In this document: one piece after another, positions 48,536 through 57,064 of the stretch
Layout: each line of letters starts with the position of its first letter
Position numbering within the stretch: the first letter of the stretch is position 1
Assembly: GCF_016907755.1 (NCBI RefSeq)
Contig: NZ_JAFBCN010000001.1
Coordinates: 2,046,001-2,110,000 of the forward strand
DNA from: Cellulosimicrobium cellulans
GTDB lineage: Bacteria; Actinomycetota; Actinomycetes; Actinomycetales; Cellulomonadaceae
Reading direction: 5' to 3'
DNA: 64,000 nucleotides
The notes under the pieces: model-generated
What the model was told of the DNA's origin: nothing
What the model saw: the letters and a program-made list of their open reading frames with translations, nothing else
The model's database searches: none
Program-made: the position numbers and the translations under genes

Positions 48536-50196
48536 GCCGCACCCCCTGAGGGCTCGGGCCCGCCCGCCGGTCGCGACGGAGGAAAGAGCCCGCCCGGGGT
48601 CCCGTCACCGTCCCAGTTGAGCAGGTTGACCCGACCCGTGGTGGAGGGGGTGTACGGGCTGGTGGCCCGTTCCTTCTCGCCGACCGCGTGGAACGACTCG
48701 CCCGTCGTCGGTCCCGCGCTCCCCATCCCCGGGCCGCCGTCGTAGTCGAGGGAACATGACATTTCGTCACGGCGGCCGAGCTCGTCGAGCTCGCGGGCGA
48801 TCTCGGTGTGGGCGGTGGGGATGACGTACCGGTCTTCGTACTTCGCGATGGCCAGGAGGCGGTACATGTCTTGGACCTGGGTGCCGGTCATGCCGACGGC
48901 GGCGGCGGTGCGTTCGTCGGGGTCGCGGCCGAGGTTGATGTCGCGCATGTAGGAGCGCATGGCTGCGAGGCGGCGTAGGACGCGTTCGACGGGGGCGGTG
49001 TCGCCGGCGGTGAAGAGTCCGGCGAGGTATTCCAGGGGGATGCGCAGCTGGGAGATGGCGGCGAACAGGGTGCGTCCGTCTTCGCCGTCGTTGCCCGACG
49101 CGGTGATGACGTCGACGACGGGGGACAGGGGTGGGATGTACCAGACCATGGGCAGGGTGCGGTATTCGGGGTGCAGGGGCAGGGCGACCTCGTAGCGGGT
49201 GATGAGGTCCCAGATGGGGGAGCGTTGGGCGGCGGTGATCCAGTCCTCGGGGATGCCCTCGGCACGCGCGGCGGCGATGACCTGGGGGTCGTTCGGGTCG
49301 AGGAACACGGCGCGCTGGGAGGCCAGGAGCTCGTGCTCGTCCTCCACCGACGCGGCCTCGGTGATCTTGTCGGCGTCGTAGAGGACGAGGCCGAGGTAGC
49401 GCAGGCGTCCGACGCAGGTCTCGGAGCACACGGTGGGTAGGCCGACCTCGATGCGGGGGTAGCACAGGGTGCACTTCTCGGCCTTGCCGGTCTTGTGGTT
49501 GAAGTAGACCTTCTTGTAGGGGCAGCCGGTGACGCACATGCGCCAACCCCGGCACTGGTCCTGGTCCACGAGCACGATGCCGTCCTCGGCGCGTTTGTAC
49601 ATGGCGCCCGAGGGGCAGGACGCGACGCAGGCGGGGTTGAGGCAGTGTTCGCAGATGCGGGGCAGGTAGAACATGAACGTCTTGTCGAGCTCGGTCGCGA
49701 CGTGCTCGGACATGTGCGCCAGGATCGGGTCGTCGGCCATGGTGGTGGTGGACCCGGCGAGGTCGTCGTCCCAGTTCGCCGACCAGGAGATGTTCATGTC
49801 CTTGCCCGTGAGCAGCGACTTGGGGCGCGCGACGGGGGTGTGGGCGCCTTGGGGGGCCGAGAGCAGCATGTCGTACTCGTAGGTCCACGGTTCGTAGTAG
49901 TCGTGGATCGAGGGCAGGACGGGGTTGGAGAAGATCGTGGCGAGCTTCTTCAGGCGCCCGCCGGCGCGCAGTTTGAGCTTGCCCTTCTTGGTGCGGACCC
50001 ACCCGCCCTGCCAGCGGTCCTGGTCCTGGTAGGTGCGGGGGTAGCCCAGTCCGGGGCGGGTCTCGACGTTGTTGAACCAGACGTACTCGACCCCGGTCCG
50101 GTTGGTCCAGGCCTGCTTGCACGTGACCGAGCACGTGTGACACCCGATGCACTTGTCCAGGTTCATCACCATCGACATCTGCGCCATCACCTTCAC
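48532..50196 (-). CDS. narH: Respiratory nitrate reductase beta subunit
   Basis: A 554-residue iron-sulfur subunit. The first ferredoxin motif is CIGCHTCSVTCK (Cys16, 19, 22, 26); others are CEHCLNPACVASCPSG, CRGWRMCVTGCPYKK with Trp replacing one Cys (the [3Fe-4S] site), and CTLCYPR with CVGR. It carries electrons from NarI to NarG. GTG start at 50196. The C-terminal 50 residues are Gly/Pro-rich. The coding strand prefers CTG and GAA more than narG and narJ do, giving it a slightly foreign look. Confidence 0.96.
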   Translation of the reverse strand: MKVMAQMSMVMNLDKCIGCHTCSVTCKQAWTNRTGVEYVWFNNVETRPGLGYPRTYQDQDRWQGGWVRTKKGKLKLRAGGRLKKLATIFSNPVLPSIHDYYEPWTYEYDMLLSAPQGAHTPVARPKSLLTGKDMNISWSANWDDDLAGSTTTMADDPILAHMSEHVATELDKTFMFYLPRICEHCLNPACVASCPSGAMYKRAEDGIVLVDQDQCRGWRMCVTGCPYKKVYFNHKTGKAEKCTLCYPRIEVGLPTVCSETCVGRLRYLGLVLYDADKITEAASVEDEHELLASQRAVFLDPNDPQVIAAARAEGIPEDWITAAQRSPIWDLITRYEVALPLHPEYRTLPMVWYIPPLSPVVDVITASGNDGEDGRTLFAAISQLRIPLEYLAGLFTAGDTAPVERVLRRLAAMRSYMRDINLGRDPDERTAAAVGMTGTQVQDMYRLLAIAKYEDRYVIPTAHTEIARELDELGRRDEMSCSLDYDGGPGMGSAGPTTGESFHAVGEKERATSPYTPSTTGRVNLLNWDGDGTPGGLFPPSRPAGGPEPSGGAA

Positions 50197-50311
50197 CGAA
50201 CGTCACGCTCCACTCCGATACCCAGGTCACGCTCCGCTGCGGACTCGTTCCTCGCCCTTCGCGTCGCCGTTCCGCACTCGTCCATGCCGATGCGCGTCGC
50301 CGTTCCAGACA
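50197..50311. other. narG-narH spacer with direct repeats
   Basis: This 115-nt gap is unusual within a nar operon. It has GTCACGCTCC twice (50202-50211, 50226-50235) and GCGTCGCCGTTCC twice (50261-50273, 50294-50306, 33 nt apart). I see no gene or clear hairpin in it. Confidence 0.6.
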
Positions 50312-53300
50312 TCAGTAGGTCACCTCCTGAGAACGACGACGGATCACCGTGACCTCGTCACGCTGGTTGCCCGTCGGGCCGATGTAGTTGAAGCCGTACG
50401 AGAGCTGCGCGTAGCCGCCGATGAGGTGGGTGGGCTTGAGCAGCACGCGGGTCAGCGAGTTGTGGATCCCGCCCCGCAGCCCGGACGTCTCCGACCGCGG
50501 CACGTCCACGGTCCGGTCCTTCGCGTGGTACATGAAGACCGTGCCCTCCGGCATGCGGTGCGAGACGACGGCTCGGGCGACCACGACGCCGTTGCGGTTG
50601 TAGGACTCGATCCACTCGTTGTCCGCGACGCCGACCTTCTCCGCGTCCTGCGGGCTCATCCAGATCGTGGGGCCGCCGCGCGAGAGCGAGAGCATGAAGA
50701 GGTTGTCCTGGTACTCCGAGTGGATCGACCACTTCGAGTGCGGGGTCAGGTACCGCACCGCGACCTCGGCGTAACCCTCCGACCCCTGCGCCCCCGTGGG
50801 GGACGTGTCGCCGACGCGCGAGTCGCCGAACAGGCGGTGCATGTCGAGCGGCGGCCGGTAGACCGGGAGCTGCTCGCCGAGCTCCGTCATCCAGTCGTGG
50901 TCGAGGAAGAAGTGCTGGCGACCCGTGAGCGTGTGCCAGGGCTTGAGCCGCTCCACGTTGATGACGAAGGCGCTGTAGCGCCGCCCGCCGTGCTCCGAGC
51001 CGGACCACTCGGGAGAGGTGATGACCGCCGTCGGACGGGACTGCACGTCCGGGAAGGTGATCCTCTTGCCCTGCTCGTCCCGCGCGAGGTCGGCCAGACG
51101 CTGCCCGGTGCGACGCTCCAGGTCCTCGAACCCCTGCACCGCGAGCCGCCCGTTCGTCGTCCCCGACAGCGCGAGGATCATCTCGCAGACATGGGTGTCC
51201 CGGTCCAGGCGCGGGCGCCCCGCCGTCGGGCCCTCGGCGACGACGCCGTTCGCGACGGCGAGCCGCTCGACCTCCGGCGTCGGGTCGAACGCGACGCCCT
51301 TGGTGACCATGCCGACCTGCTGGGTGAGCGGGCCGAGGGCCGCGAGCCGCGCCGCGAGCGCGGGGTAGTCGCGCTCGACGACGACGAGCCTGGACATGGT
51401 CACCCCGGGCACGAGCTCGTCCTGCGGCAGGACCTCGCCGTGCGGCGTCGCCATGGCGTCCGGCGTGTCGTGCGCGAGGGGGACGGCCACGACGTCCTTG
51501 CGCACGCCCAGGTGCGTCACCGACAGCTCGGAGATGTGCCGGGCGATCGTGTGGAAGATGTCGAAGTCGGTGCGCGTCTGCCACGGCGGGCTGATCGCCG
51601 GGTTGAACGAGTGCACGAACGGGTGCATGTCCGTGGAGGACAGGTCGTGCTTCTCGTACCACGTCGCCGCCGGCAGCACGACGTCCGAGAACAGCGTCGT
51701 CGACGTCATGCGGAAGTCGGCCGTGACGAGCAGGTCGAGCTTCCCCTGCGGCGCCTCGTCGTGCCACGCGATGTCCCTCGGCCGCCGGCCCGGCCCCGAC
51801 TCCGGTGCGCGCACCGCGGCGTCGGTCCCGAGGAGGTGCTTGAGGAAGTACTCGTTGCCCTTGCCCGACGACCCCAGCAGGTTCGCGCGCCAGACGGTGA
51901 GCACGCGCGGGAAGTTCGCCGGGTCGTCGGGGTCCGCGCACGCGTAGTCCAGCCCGCCCGAGGAGAGCTGGTCGACGACGTGGCGCACCGGGTCCTTGCC
52001 CGCCGCCTCGGCCTCGTCCACGAGGTCGAGCGGGTTGCGGTCGAACGTCGGGTAGCTGGGCGTCCAGCCGCGACGGACGGACTCCACCAGCGTGTCCGCC
52101 GTCGTGCGGCCCGCGAGCTTCCCGGTGGCGAGCGGGGACGCGAGCGCGTCCGCGGGCAGACCGTCGTAGCGCCACTGGTCCGTCGCGAGGTACCAGAAGG
52201 CCGTGCTGATCATGAGGCGCGGGGGCCGGACCCAGTCCGCCGCGTTCGCATACTGCTGGAACCCCGTGATCGGGCGGACCTTCTCCTGCCCCACGTAGTG
52301 CGCCCAGCCGCCGCCGTTCACGCCCTGGCATCCCGTCATGGTCACGAGCGCGAGGAACGTGCGGTAGATCGTGTCGGAGTGGAACCAGTGGTTCGTCCCC
52401 GCGCCCATGATGATCATCGAGCGGCCGCCGGAGTCGAGCGCGTTCTGCGCGAACTCGCGCCCGATGCGCGCCGCGGCAGCCGCGGGCACGCCGGTGATCT
52501 CCTCCTGCCACGCCGGGGTGCCCGGGGTCGACGGGTCGTCGTACCCCGTCGGCCACGTGCCCGGGAGGTCGAGGTCGGGGCGGTCCACGCCGTACTGCGC
52601 GAGCAGCAGGTCGTAGACCGTCGTCACCAGGTGCCTGCCCACGCGGTGCGTCGGCACGCCGCGCCGGACGGCGCCCGCACCACCCTGGTGCTCCGCGCCC
52701 TCCTCGGGAGCGAGGTCGAAGCGCGGGAGGTCGACGGCGACCGGCTCGCCCGACGCGCCGCCCGACAGGTCCGCGACCGACAGCGCGGGCTCGACGCCCT
52801 CGAGGTCGAGGTTCCAGCGACCGGGGTCGCCGTAGCGGTGCCCGAGCGACCCGTTGGGGACGACGACGGCGCCTTCGCGAGACAGGATCACCGTCTTGGA
52901 CGCGGCGTTCGCGGCGCCGGCCTGGTCAGCGGCGGGCGTGCCCGCGAGCCGGTCCGCCGTGAGGAACCGTCCCGGCACGTACGCGTCCCCGCGCTCCTCC
53001 AGCGTGACGAGGTACGGGGAGTCCGTGAACCGGGCCATGTAGTCGAGGAACCGCGGCGCGCGGTCGCGCACGTGGAACTCGGTGAGGATGACGTGGCCCA
53101 TCGCCTGGGCGAGGGCACCGTCCGTCCCCGGGTGCGGGGCGAGCCACTCGTCGGCGAACTTGGCGTTGTCGGCGTAGTCCGGCGACACGGTCACGACCTT
53201 CTGGCCGCGGTACCGCGCCTCCGCCATGAAGTGCGCGTCGGGGGTGCGGGTCACCGGGACGTTGGAGCCCCACATGATGCAGTAGGTGGAGTTCCACCAG

Positions 53301-54064
53301 TCGGCGGACTCGGGGACGTCGGTCTGGTCGCCGAACACCTGCGGGGACGCGACCGGGAGGTCGGCGTACCAGTCGTAGAACGACAGCATGCTCCCGCCCA
53401 GGAGCTGCACGAACCGCGAACCCACCCCGTGCGACACCATCGACATCGCCGGGATGGGCGAGAACCCGGCGACGCGGTCGGGGCCGTAGGTCTTGATGGT
53501 GTGCACGTGGGCGGCGGCGACGATCTCGGCGGCCTCGTCCCAGGTGGCGCGCACGAGCCCGCCCTTGCCGCGCGCCGACTTGTAAGCGCGGGCCGACCCC
53601 GGGTCGGACGTGACCTTCGCCCACGCGAGCACGGGGTCGCCGCCCACCTCGTCCTTCGCGCGCCGGTACAGGTCGAGCAGGGTGCCGCGGACGTAGGGGT
53701 AGCGCACGCGGGTGGGGGAGTAGGTGTACCAGGAGAACGCGGCGCCGCGGGGGCAGCCGCGGGGTTCGTACTCGGGGGAGTCGGGGCCGACGGAGGGGTA
53801 GTCGGTCTGCTGGGTCTCCCAGGTGATGATGCCGTCCTTGACGTAGACCTTCCAGGAGCAGGACCCGGTGCAGTTCACGCCGTGGGTGGAGCGCACGACC
53901 TTGTCGTGGGACCAGCGGTCGCGGTAGAACACGTCGCCCTGGCGCCCGCCGGTCAGGAACACCTGCCGCAGGTCGTCCGACACCTTCCCGCGCCGCAGGC
54001 GGCTGCCCAGGCGCAGCAGGGTGTCGGCCGGGTCACGGGGGGTGCGCTCGTCGAGTAGGGGCAC
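50312..54064 (-). CDS. narG: Respiratory nitrate reductase alpha subunit
   Basis: A 1250-residue molybdenum enzyme reducing nitrate to nitrite on the cytoplasmic side. The FS0 cluster ligands are His61, Cys65, Cys69 and Cys104 (HGVNCTGSCSWKVYVKDG and RGCPRG). SFYDWYADLPVASPQ holds the Mo-binding Asp, and GPTGNQRDEVTVIRRR ends the protein. Length is normal. GTG start at 54064. It heads narGHJI; nitrite made here would pass outward through NarK to the copper nitrite reductase. Confidence 0.97.
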   Translation of the reverse strand: MPLLDERTPRDPADTLLRLGSRLRRGKVSDDLRQVFLTGGRQGDVFYRDRWSHDKVVRSTHGVNCTGSCSWKVYVKDGIITWETQQTDYPSVGPDSPEYEPRGCPRGAAFSWYTYSPTRVRYPYVRGTLLDLYRRAKDEVGGDPVLAWAKVTSDPGSARAYKSARGKGGLVRATWDEAAEIVAAAHVHTIKTYGPDRVAGFSPIPAMSMVSHGVGSRFVQLLGGSMLSFYDWYADLPVASPQVFGDQTDVPESADWWNSTYCIMWGSNVPVTRTPDAHFMAEARYRGQKVVTVSPDYADNAKFADEWLAPHPGTDGALAQAMGHVILTEFHVRDRAPRFLDYMARFTDSPYLVTLEERGDAYVPGRFLTADRLAGTPAADQAGAANAASKTVILSREGAVVVPNGSLGHRYGDPGRWNLDLEGVEPALSVADLSGGASGEPVAVDLPRFDLAPEEGAEHQGGAGAVRRGVPTHRVGRHLVTTVYDLLLAQYGVDRPDLDLPGTWPTGYDDPSTPGTPAWQEEITGVPAAAAARIGREFAQNALDSGGRSMIIMGAGTNHWFHSDTIYRTFLALVTMTGCQGVNGGGWAHYVGQEKVRPITGFQQYANAADWVRPPRLMISTAFWYLATDQWRYDGLPADALASPLATGKLAGRTTADTLVESVRRGWTPSYPTFDRNPLDLVDEAEAAGKDPVRHVVDQLSSGGLDYACADPDDPANFPRVLTVWRANLLGSSGKGNEYFLKHLLGTDAAVRAPESGPGRRPRDIAWHDEAPQGKLDLLVTADFRMTSTTLFSDVVLPAATWYEKHDLSSTDMHPFVHSFNPAISPPWQTRTDFDIFHTIARHISELSVTHLGVRKDVVAVPLAHDTPDAMATPHGEVLPQDELVPGVTMSRLVVVERDYPALAARLAALGPLTQQVGMVTKGVAFDPTPEVERLAVANGVVAEGPTAGRPRLDRDTHVCEMILALSGTTNGRLAVQGFEDLERRTGQRLADLARDEQGKRITFPDVQSRPTAVITSPEWSGSEHGGRRYSAFVINVERLKPWHTLTGRQHFFLDHDWMTELGEQLPVYRPPLDMHRLFGDSRVGDTSPTGAQGSEGYAEVAVRYLTPHSKWSIHSEYQDNLFMLSLSRGGPTIWMSPQDAEKVGVADNEWIESYNRNGVVVARAVVSHRMPEGTVFMYHAKDRTVDVPRSETSGLRGGIHNSLTRVLLKPTHLIGGYAQLSYGFNYIGPTGNQRDEVTVIRRRSQEVTY

Positions 54065-54127
54065 GACAGCTCCTCGGGTTCTCTGGGGCGGGACGGCGGA
54101 CGCGTGGCCGGACGTTCCCGGTCGGGG

Positions 54128-55474
54128 TCAGGAGGGGTTCGGGGCGCCCGGACGGGCGTAGTAGTGCCACGTGAGCCACGTGCAGAGCGCGAAGAACACG
54201 GCGCAGCCGACGAAGAACGACCGCGCGGGGACGAGCGAGAGGCCGATGCCCACGAGGAACGGGCCGAACGCGGCGATCGAGGCGGTCCAGCCGATCACCC
54301 CGCCCGCCTGCCGGCGCGGGAAGATCATCGGCATCTGCTTGAACGTCCCCGCGTTGCCGATCCCGGCGAACGTGAACACCGCGAGCATCCCTGCGAGGAA
54401 CCAGCCGAACTGCCCGACGTCGTGCGGGTCGAGGAAGAAGAGCGAGAACACGGTCGAGACGGTCATGCCGATCCCGGCGACGAGGGTCCAGATCGCGCCG
54501 CCGAACCGGTCGCACAGCGGCCCGAACCCGGCGCGGGCGGCCGACCCGAGCAGCGGGCCGAGGAAGGCGTAGCGTAGCGGGTCGGGTGCGTTCGCGAACC
54601 CGCCGTACTGCGCGACGATGAGCAGCCCGAGCTGCGCGGCGAACCCGCTGAACGCCCCGAAGGTCATGAGGTAGATCGCCGTCATGATCCACGTGTGCTT
54701 GTTGCCGAAGATGTCGAGCTGCTCGCGGAAGTTCGCGCTCACCGGGACCCGGCGCAGGTAGAGGCCCGCGAGCACCGCGCCGAGCACGGTCCACGGCACG
54801 AGCACGAGGCCCGCGTTGTGCAGCCACAGGTGGCTGCCCGACGCCGTCTGCTGCGGCGTGAGGACCGCCGTGCCGAGGAGGCCGAAGCCGACGACCCACG
54901 GCGTGAGGAACTGGATGAGGCTCACGCCGAAGTTGCCGATCCCGGCCTGCAGCCCCAGCGCCGTCCCCGCCATGCGCTTGGGGAAGAAGTAGCTCGTCGA
55001 GGGCATGAACCCCGAGAACGCGCCGCCCCCGATCCCCGCCGCGACCGCGAGCAGCATGAGCATCGAGTACGGCGTGCTCGCGTCGCGGACCGCGAACGCC
55101 CAGCCGAGCATCGGCAGGAGCACGAGCGTCGCCGTCCCGCCGACGAGTGTGCGGGTGCCGACGACGGGCGGCAGGAACATGTAGACCATGCGGAACAGGC
55201 CGCCGGCCAGACCCGGGACGGCCGTGAGCCAGTAGAGCTGCGCCGTCGTGAGGTCGAAGCCGACGTCGTTGAGCCGGGGCGCGACCGCGCTCACGAGGTA
55301 CCACGCGCAGAACGCGAGCGTGAGGTTGTAGGTCGTGATCCACAGCGTGCGCCACGCGAACCGGCGGTCCCAGCGGGACTCGTCCTCGGGGTCCCACGTC
55401 GACAGGTCCACGCTCGACGGCGTGCGCACCGCCCGCAGCAGCGAGGGGGGCCTGGTGGTGGCAGGGGCGGTCAT
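54128..55474 (-). CDS. narK: Nitrate/nitrite transporter
   Basis: A 448-residue MFS protein with 12 helices. NarK signatures: GLFRMVYMFLPPVVGTRT with the substrate-binding Arg, GIGGGAFSGFMPSTSYFFPK and GIGNAGTFKQMPMIFPRRQ (nitrate signature regions). The charged start LSTWDPEDESRWDR is typical. It probably exchanges nitrate for nitrite. It lies upstream of narG with 63 bases between them and is probably the first gene of the narKGHJI transcript. Confidence 0.95.
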   Translation of the reverse strand: MTAPATTRPPSLLRAVRTPSSVDLSTWDPEDESRWDRRFAWRTLWITTYNLTLAFCAWYLVSAVAPRLNDVGFDLTTAQLYWLTAVPGLAGGLFRMVYMFLPPVVGTRTLVGGTATLVLLPMLGWAFAVRDASTPYSMLMLLAVAAGIGGGAFSGFMPSTSYFFPKRMAGTALGLQAGIGNFGVSLIQFLTPWVVGFGLLGTAVLTPQQTASGSHLWLHNAGLVLVPWTVLGAVLAGLYLRRVPVSANFREQLDIFGNKHTWIMTAIYLMTFGAFSGFAAQLGLLIVAQYGGFANAPDPLRYAFLGPLLGSAARAGFGPLCDRFGGAIWTLVAGIGMTVSTVFSLFFLDPHDVGQFGWFLAGMLAVFTFAGIGNAGTFKQMPMIFPRRQAGGVIGWTASIAAFGPFLVGIGLSLVPARSFFVGCAVFFALCTWLTWHYYARPGAPNPS

Positions 55475-55495
55475 GTCGTCCTCCCGTCGTCGCAG

Positions 55496-55518
55496 GTCAC
55501 GACCACCGTCGTCGTGAC
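55496..55518. promoter_or_regulatory. Operator-like inverted repeat before narK
   Basis: GTCACGAC - 7 nt - GTCGTGAC is a perfect 8-7-8 inverted repeat, 21 bases upstream of the narK ATG in the 119-nt gap after the regulator gene. Its position inside the leader or core promoter suits a repressor. A different 8-7-8 repeat lies upstream of the regulator itself. Confidence 0.5.
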
Positions 55519-55593
55519 GCCGGGTCCGTACCCGGTGCGCGGTCAGCATGACCCGACGGGACGGGACCGCGGCGGGCCGCGGACCGTGAAAAA

Positions 55594-56322
55594 TCAGCCC
55601 GCGCGCGCGAGCTGCAGCACGCAGTGGTGCGGCTCGACGAAGGGCAGCAACGCCTCCGCCCGGACGGGCCCGCCGACCCCCGCGAGCACACCCTGGACGA
55701 GGCCGAGGTGGACGGCGCAGACCACGTCCTCGCGCTCGGCGGCGAGCGCGAGGAACGGGCACCGGTAGAGGTGGAACCGCAGCCGGTCCTCCTCGAGCTC
55801 GGGGTCGAGCCCGAGCTGGTGCAGGTGGTCGTCGAGCGCGGCGAGCTGGTTCTCCGGTGTGGGCTCGGGCGCGTCCCGGCCCGAGGAGCGGAGCACGTCG
55901 ACGAGCCGTCGCCCCGCGGCGCGCGCGGTCCCGGTGAGGTCGTCGCCCGCCCCGGGGGCGGCGTCGCGCGCGGCGTCCTGAGCGGCGTCGTCGTGCCCGA
56001 GCACCGCGCGGGTCAGCGCGGCCCGGACCAGCGACTCGCCGAGGCGCCGCGCCGCGCCGTCGTCCGGCGGCGGGTCCTCGCCCGCGATGGCCTCGTAGAG
56101 GATGCGCGGGCGACCGCGCGTCGTGCGCACCTCGGGGGCGCTGCGCACGAACCCCGCGTCCGCGAGGCGCTGGAGGTGCTCGCGCGTCGCGCTCGGGCAC
56201 AGTGCGGCCTCGCGCGACAGGTCGGCGACCGTCATCGGGCCGCGCTCCTGGAGGGCGTGGAGCAGCGTCAGCCGGCTCGACGACGCGAGCGCGCGGTACG
56301 TGGTCGACGTGTCCTCGGGCAC
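55594..56322 (-). CDS. HTH regulator with Fe-S-type cysteines, ArnR/SufR-like
   Basis: A 242-residue winged-helix protein. Residues 5-75 form the DNA-binding part (SRLTLLHALQERGPMTVADLS, CPSATREHLQRLADAGFVRS, RTTRGRPRILYEA). The C-terminal half contains RCPFLALA, EREDVVCAVHLGLVQGVL and EPHHCVLQL, with Cys188, Cys202 and Cys234 in the spacing style of Fe-S-binding SufR-like regulators. In Corynebacterium glutamicum, ArnR is an Fe-S repressor of narKGHJI encoded beside it; the position here is the same. I infer a Fe-S oxygen or NO sensor of the nar operon. GTG start. Confidence 0.75.
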   Translation of the reverse strand: MPEDTSTTYRALASSSRLTLLHALQERGPMTVADLSREAALCPSATREHLQRLADAGFVRSAPEVRTTRGRPRILYEAIAGEDPPPDDGAARRLGESLVRAALTRAVLGHDDAAQDAARDAAPGAGDDLTGTARAAGRRLVDVLRSSGRDAPEPTPENQLAALDDHLHQLGLDPELEEDRLRFHLYRCPFLALAAEREDVVCAVHLGLVQGVLAGVGGPVRAEALLPFVEPHHCVLQLARAG

Positions 56323-56336
56323 GACGCCATCGTGCC

Positions 56337-56359
56337 CCGGTCCGGCGCCGTCGGACCGG
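56337..56359. promoter_or_regulatory. Inverted repeat before the ArnR-like gene
   Basis: CCGGTCCG - 7 nt - CGGACCGG lies 14 bases upstream of the regulator's GTG. It could be an autoregulatory site, or a weak terminator for the NUDIX gene read in the same direction. Confidence 0.35.
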
Positions 56360-56413
56360 TCCCGGGGCGCGTCCGCCGCCGATCGGTGACGAAGGTCCCG
56401 TGGGCGCGGGCCG

Positions 56414-56959
56414 TCAGGCCTCGGGGGTGCCCTGGTCGAGCGTCGCGCGCAGGCCAGGCCAGGCGTCCGCGAAGGCGGGCAACAGGTCGAGCGTCGCGAC
56501 GTCGTCCACCGGGACCCAGCGCACCTCGACGCTCTCCGCGTCGGTCGCGCGCGGGTCGACCGCCGCGCCGTCCGCGAGCTCCGCGAGGACCGTCGTGTAG
56601 CGCCACGGACCGTGGTCGAGCACGCGCTCGCCCACGACGCGCACGTGCGCCGGCTCGATCCCCGCCTCCTCCTGCGCCTCGCGCAGCGCGCCCTGGGCGG
56701 GCGTCTCGTGCGGCCCGACGGCGCCACCCGGCACCCCCCACGTCCCGCCCTGGTCGGACCACGGCGCGCGGTGCTGGAGCACGACGTCGGTCAGCCGGCC
56801 CGCGCCGTCGCGCCGCCCGAGCAGGAGCCCGGCAGCCCCGAACAGACCCCAGTGCCGACGGCCGCACTCGCACTCCACCCAGCCGTCGCCCGGCTGGAGG
56901 TGGCGGGGGAGCCGTGGGGCCGGCTCGCCAGGGTCGCGGGGCGCGGTCGGGATGGTCAC
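56414..56959 (-). CDS. NUDIX hydrolase
   Basis: A 181-residue protein with a complete Nudix box (GGAVGPHETPAQGALREAQEEAGI), which hydrolyses a nucleoside diphosphate linked to another group. A short zinc-ribbon-like CECGRRHWG sits near the N-terminus, before LLLGRRDGAG. Start at GTG 56959 preferred; ATG 56995 would add 12 residues. The substrate is not predictable. Upstream of and co-directional with the nar regulator, 91 bases apart. Confidence 0.88.
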   Translation of the reverse strand: MTIPTAPRDPGEPAPRLPRHLQPGDGWVECECGRRHWGLFGAAGLLLGRRDGAGRLTDVVLQHRAPWSDQGGTWGVPGGAVGPHETPAQGALREAQEEAGIEPAHVRVVGERVLDHGPWRYTTVLAELADGAAVDPRATDAESVEVRWVPVDDVATLDLLPAFADAWPGLRATLDQGTPEA

Positions 56960-57064
56960 GGGGCCATGCTGCCAGGCCGTGGCCACGCCCGGCACCGCAC
57001 CTCACGCAGGCGTCCGGAAAAGGTTGCCCGGGCAGACGGCGTGGCGGCGTACGCTTCTCCGCTT

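Noticed and set aside
48767-50230. A second 487-codon minus-strand frame overlapping narH, as if dual-coded.
   Set aside because: Pro/Arg/His-rich shadow with no domain; narH explains the conservation.
50147-54058. A 1303-codon open frame on the plus strand opposite narG and narH.
   Set aside because: Antisense to conserved NarG/NarH coding; composition (Val/Arg/Asp/His) is typical of shadows, with no domain seen.
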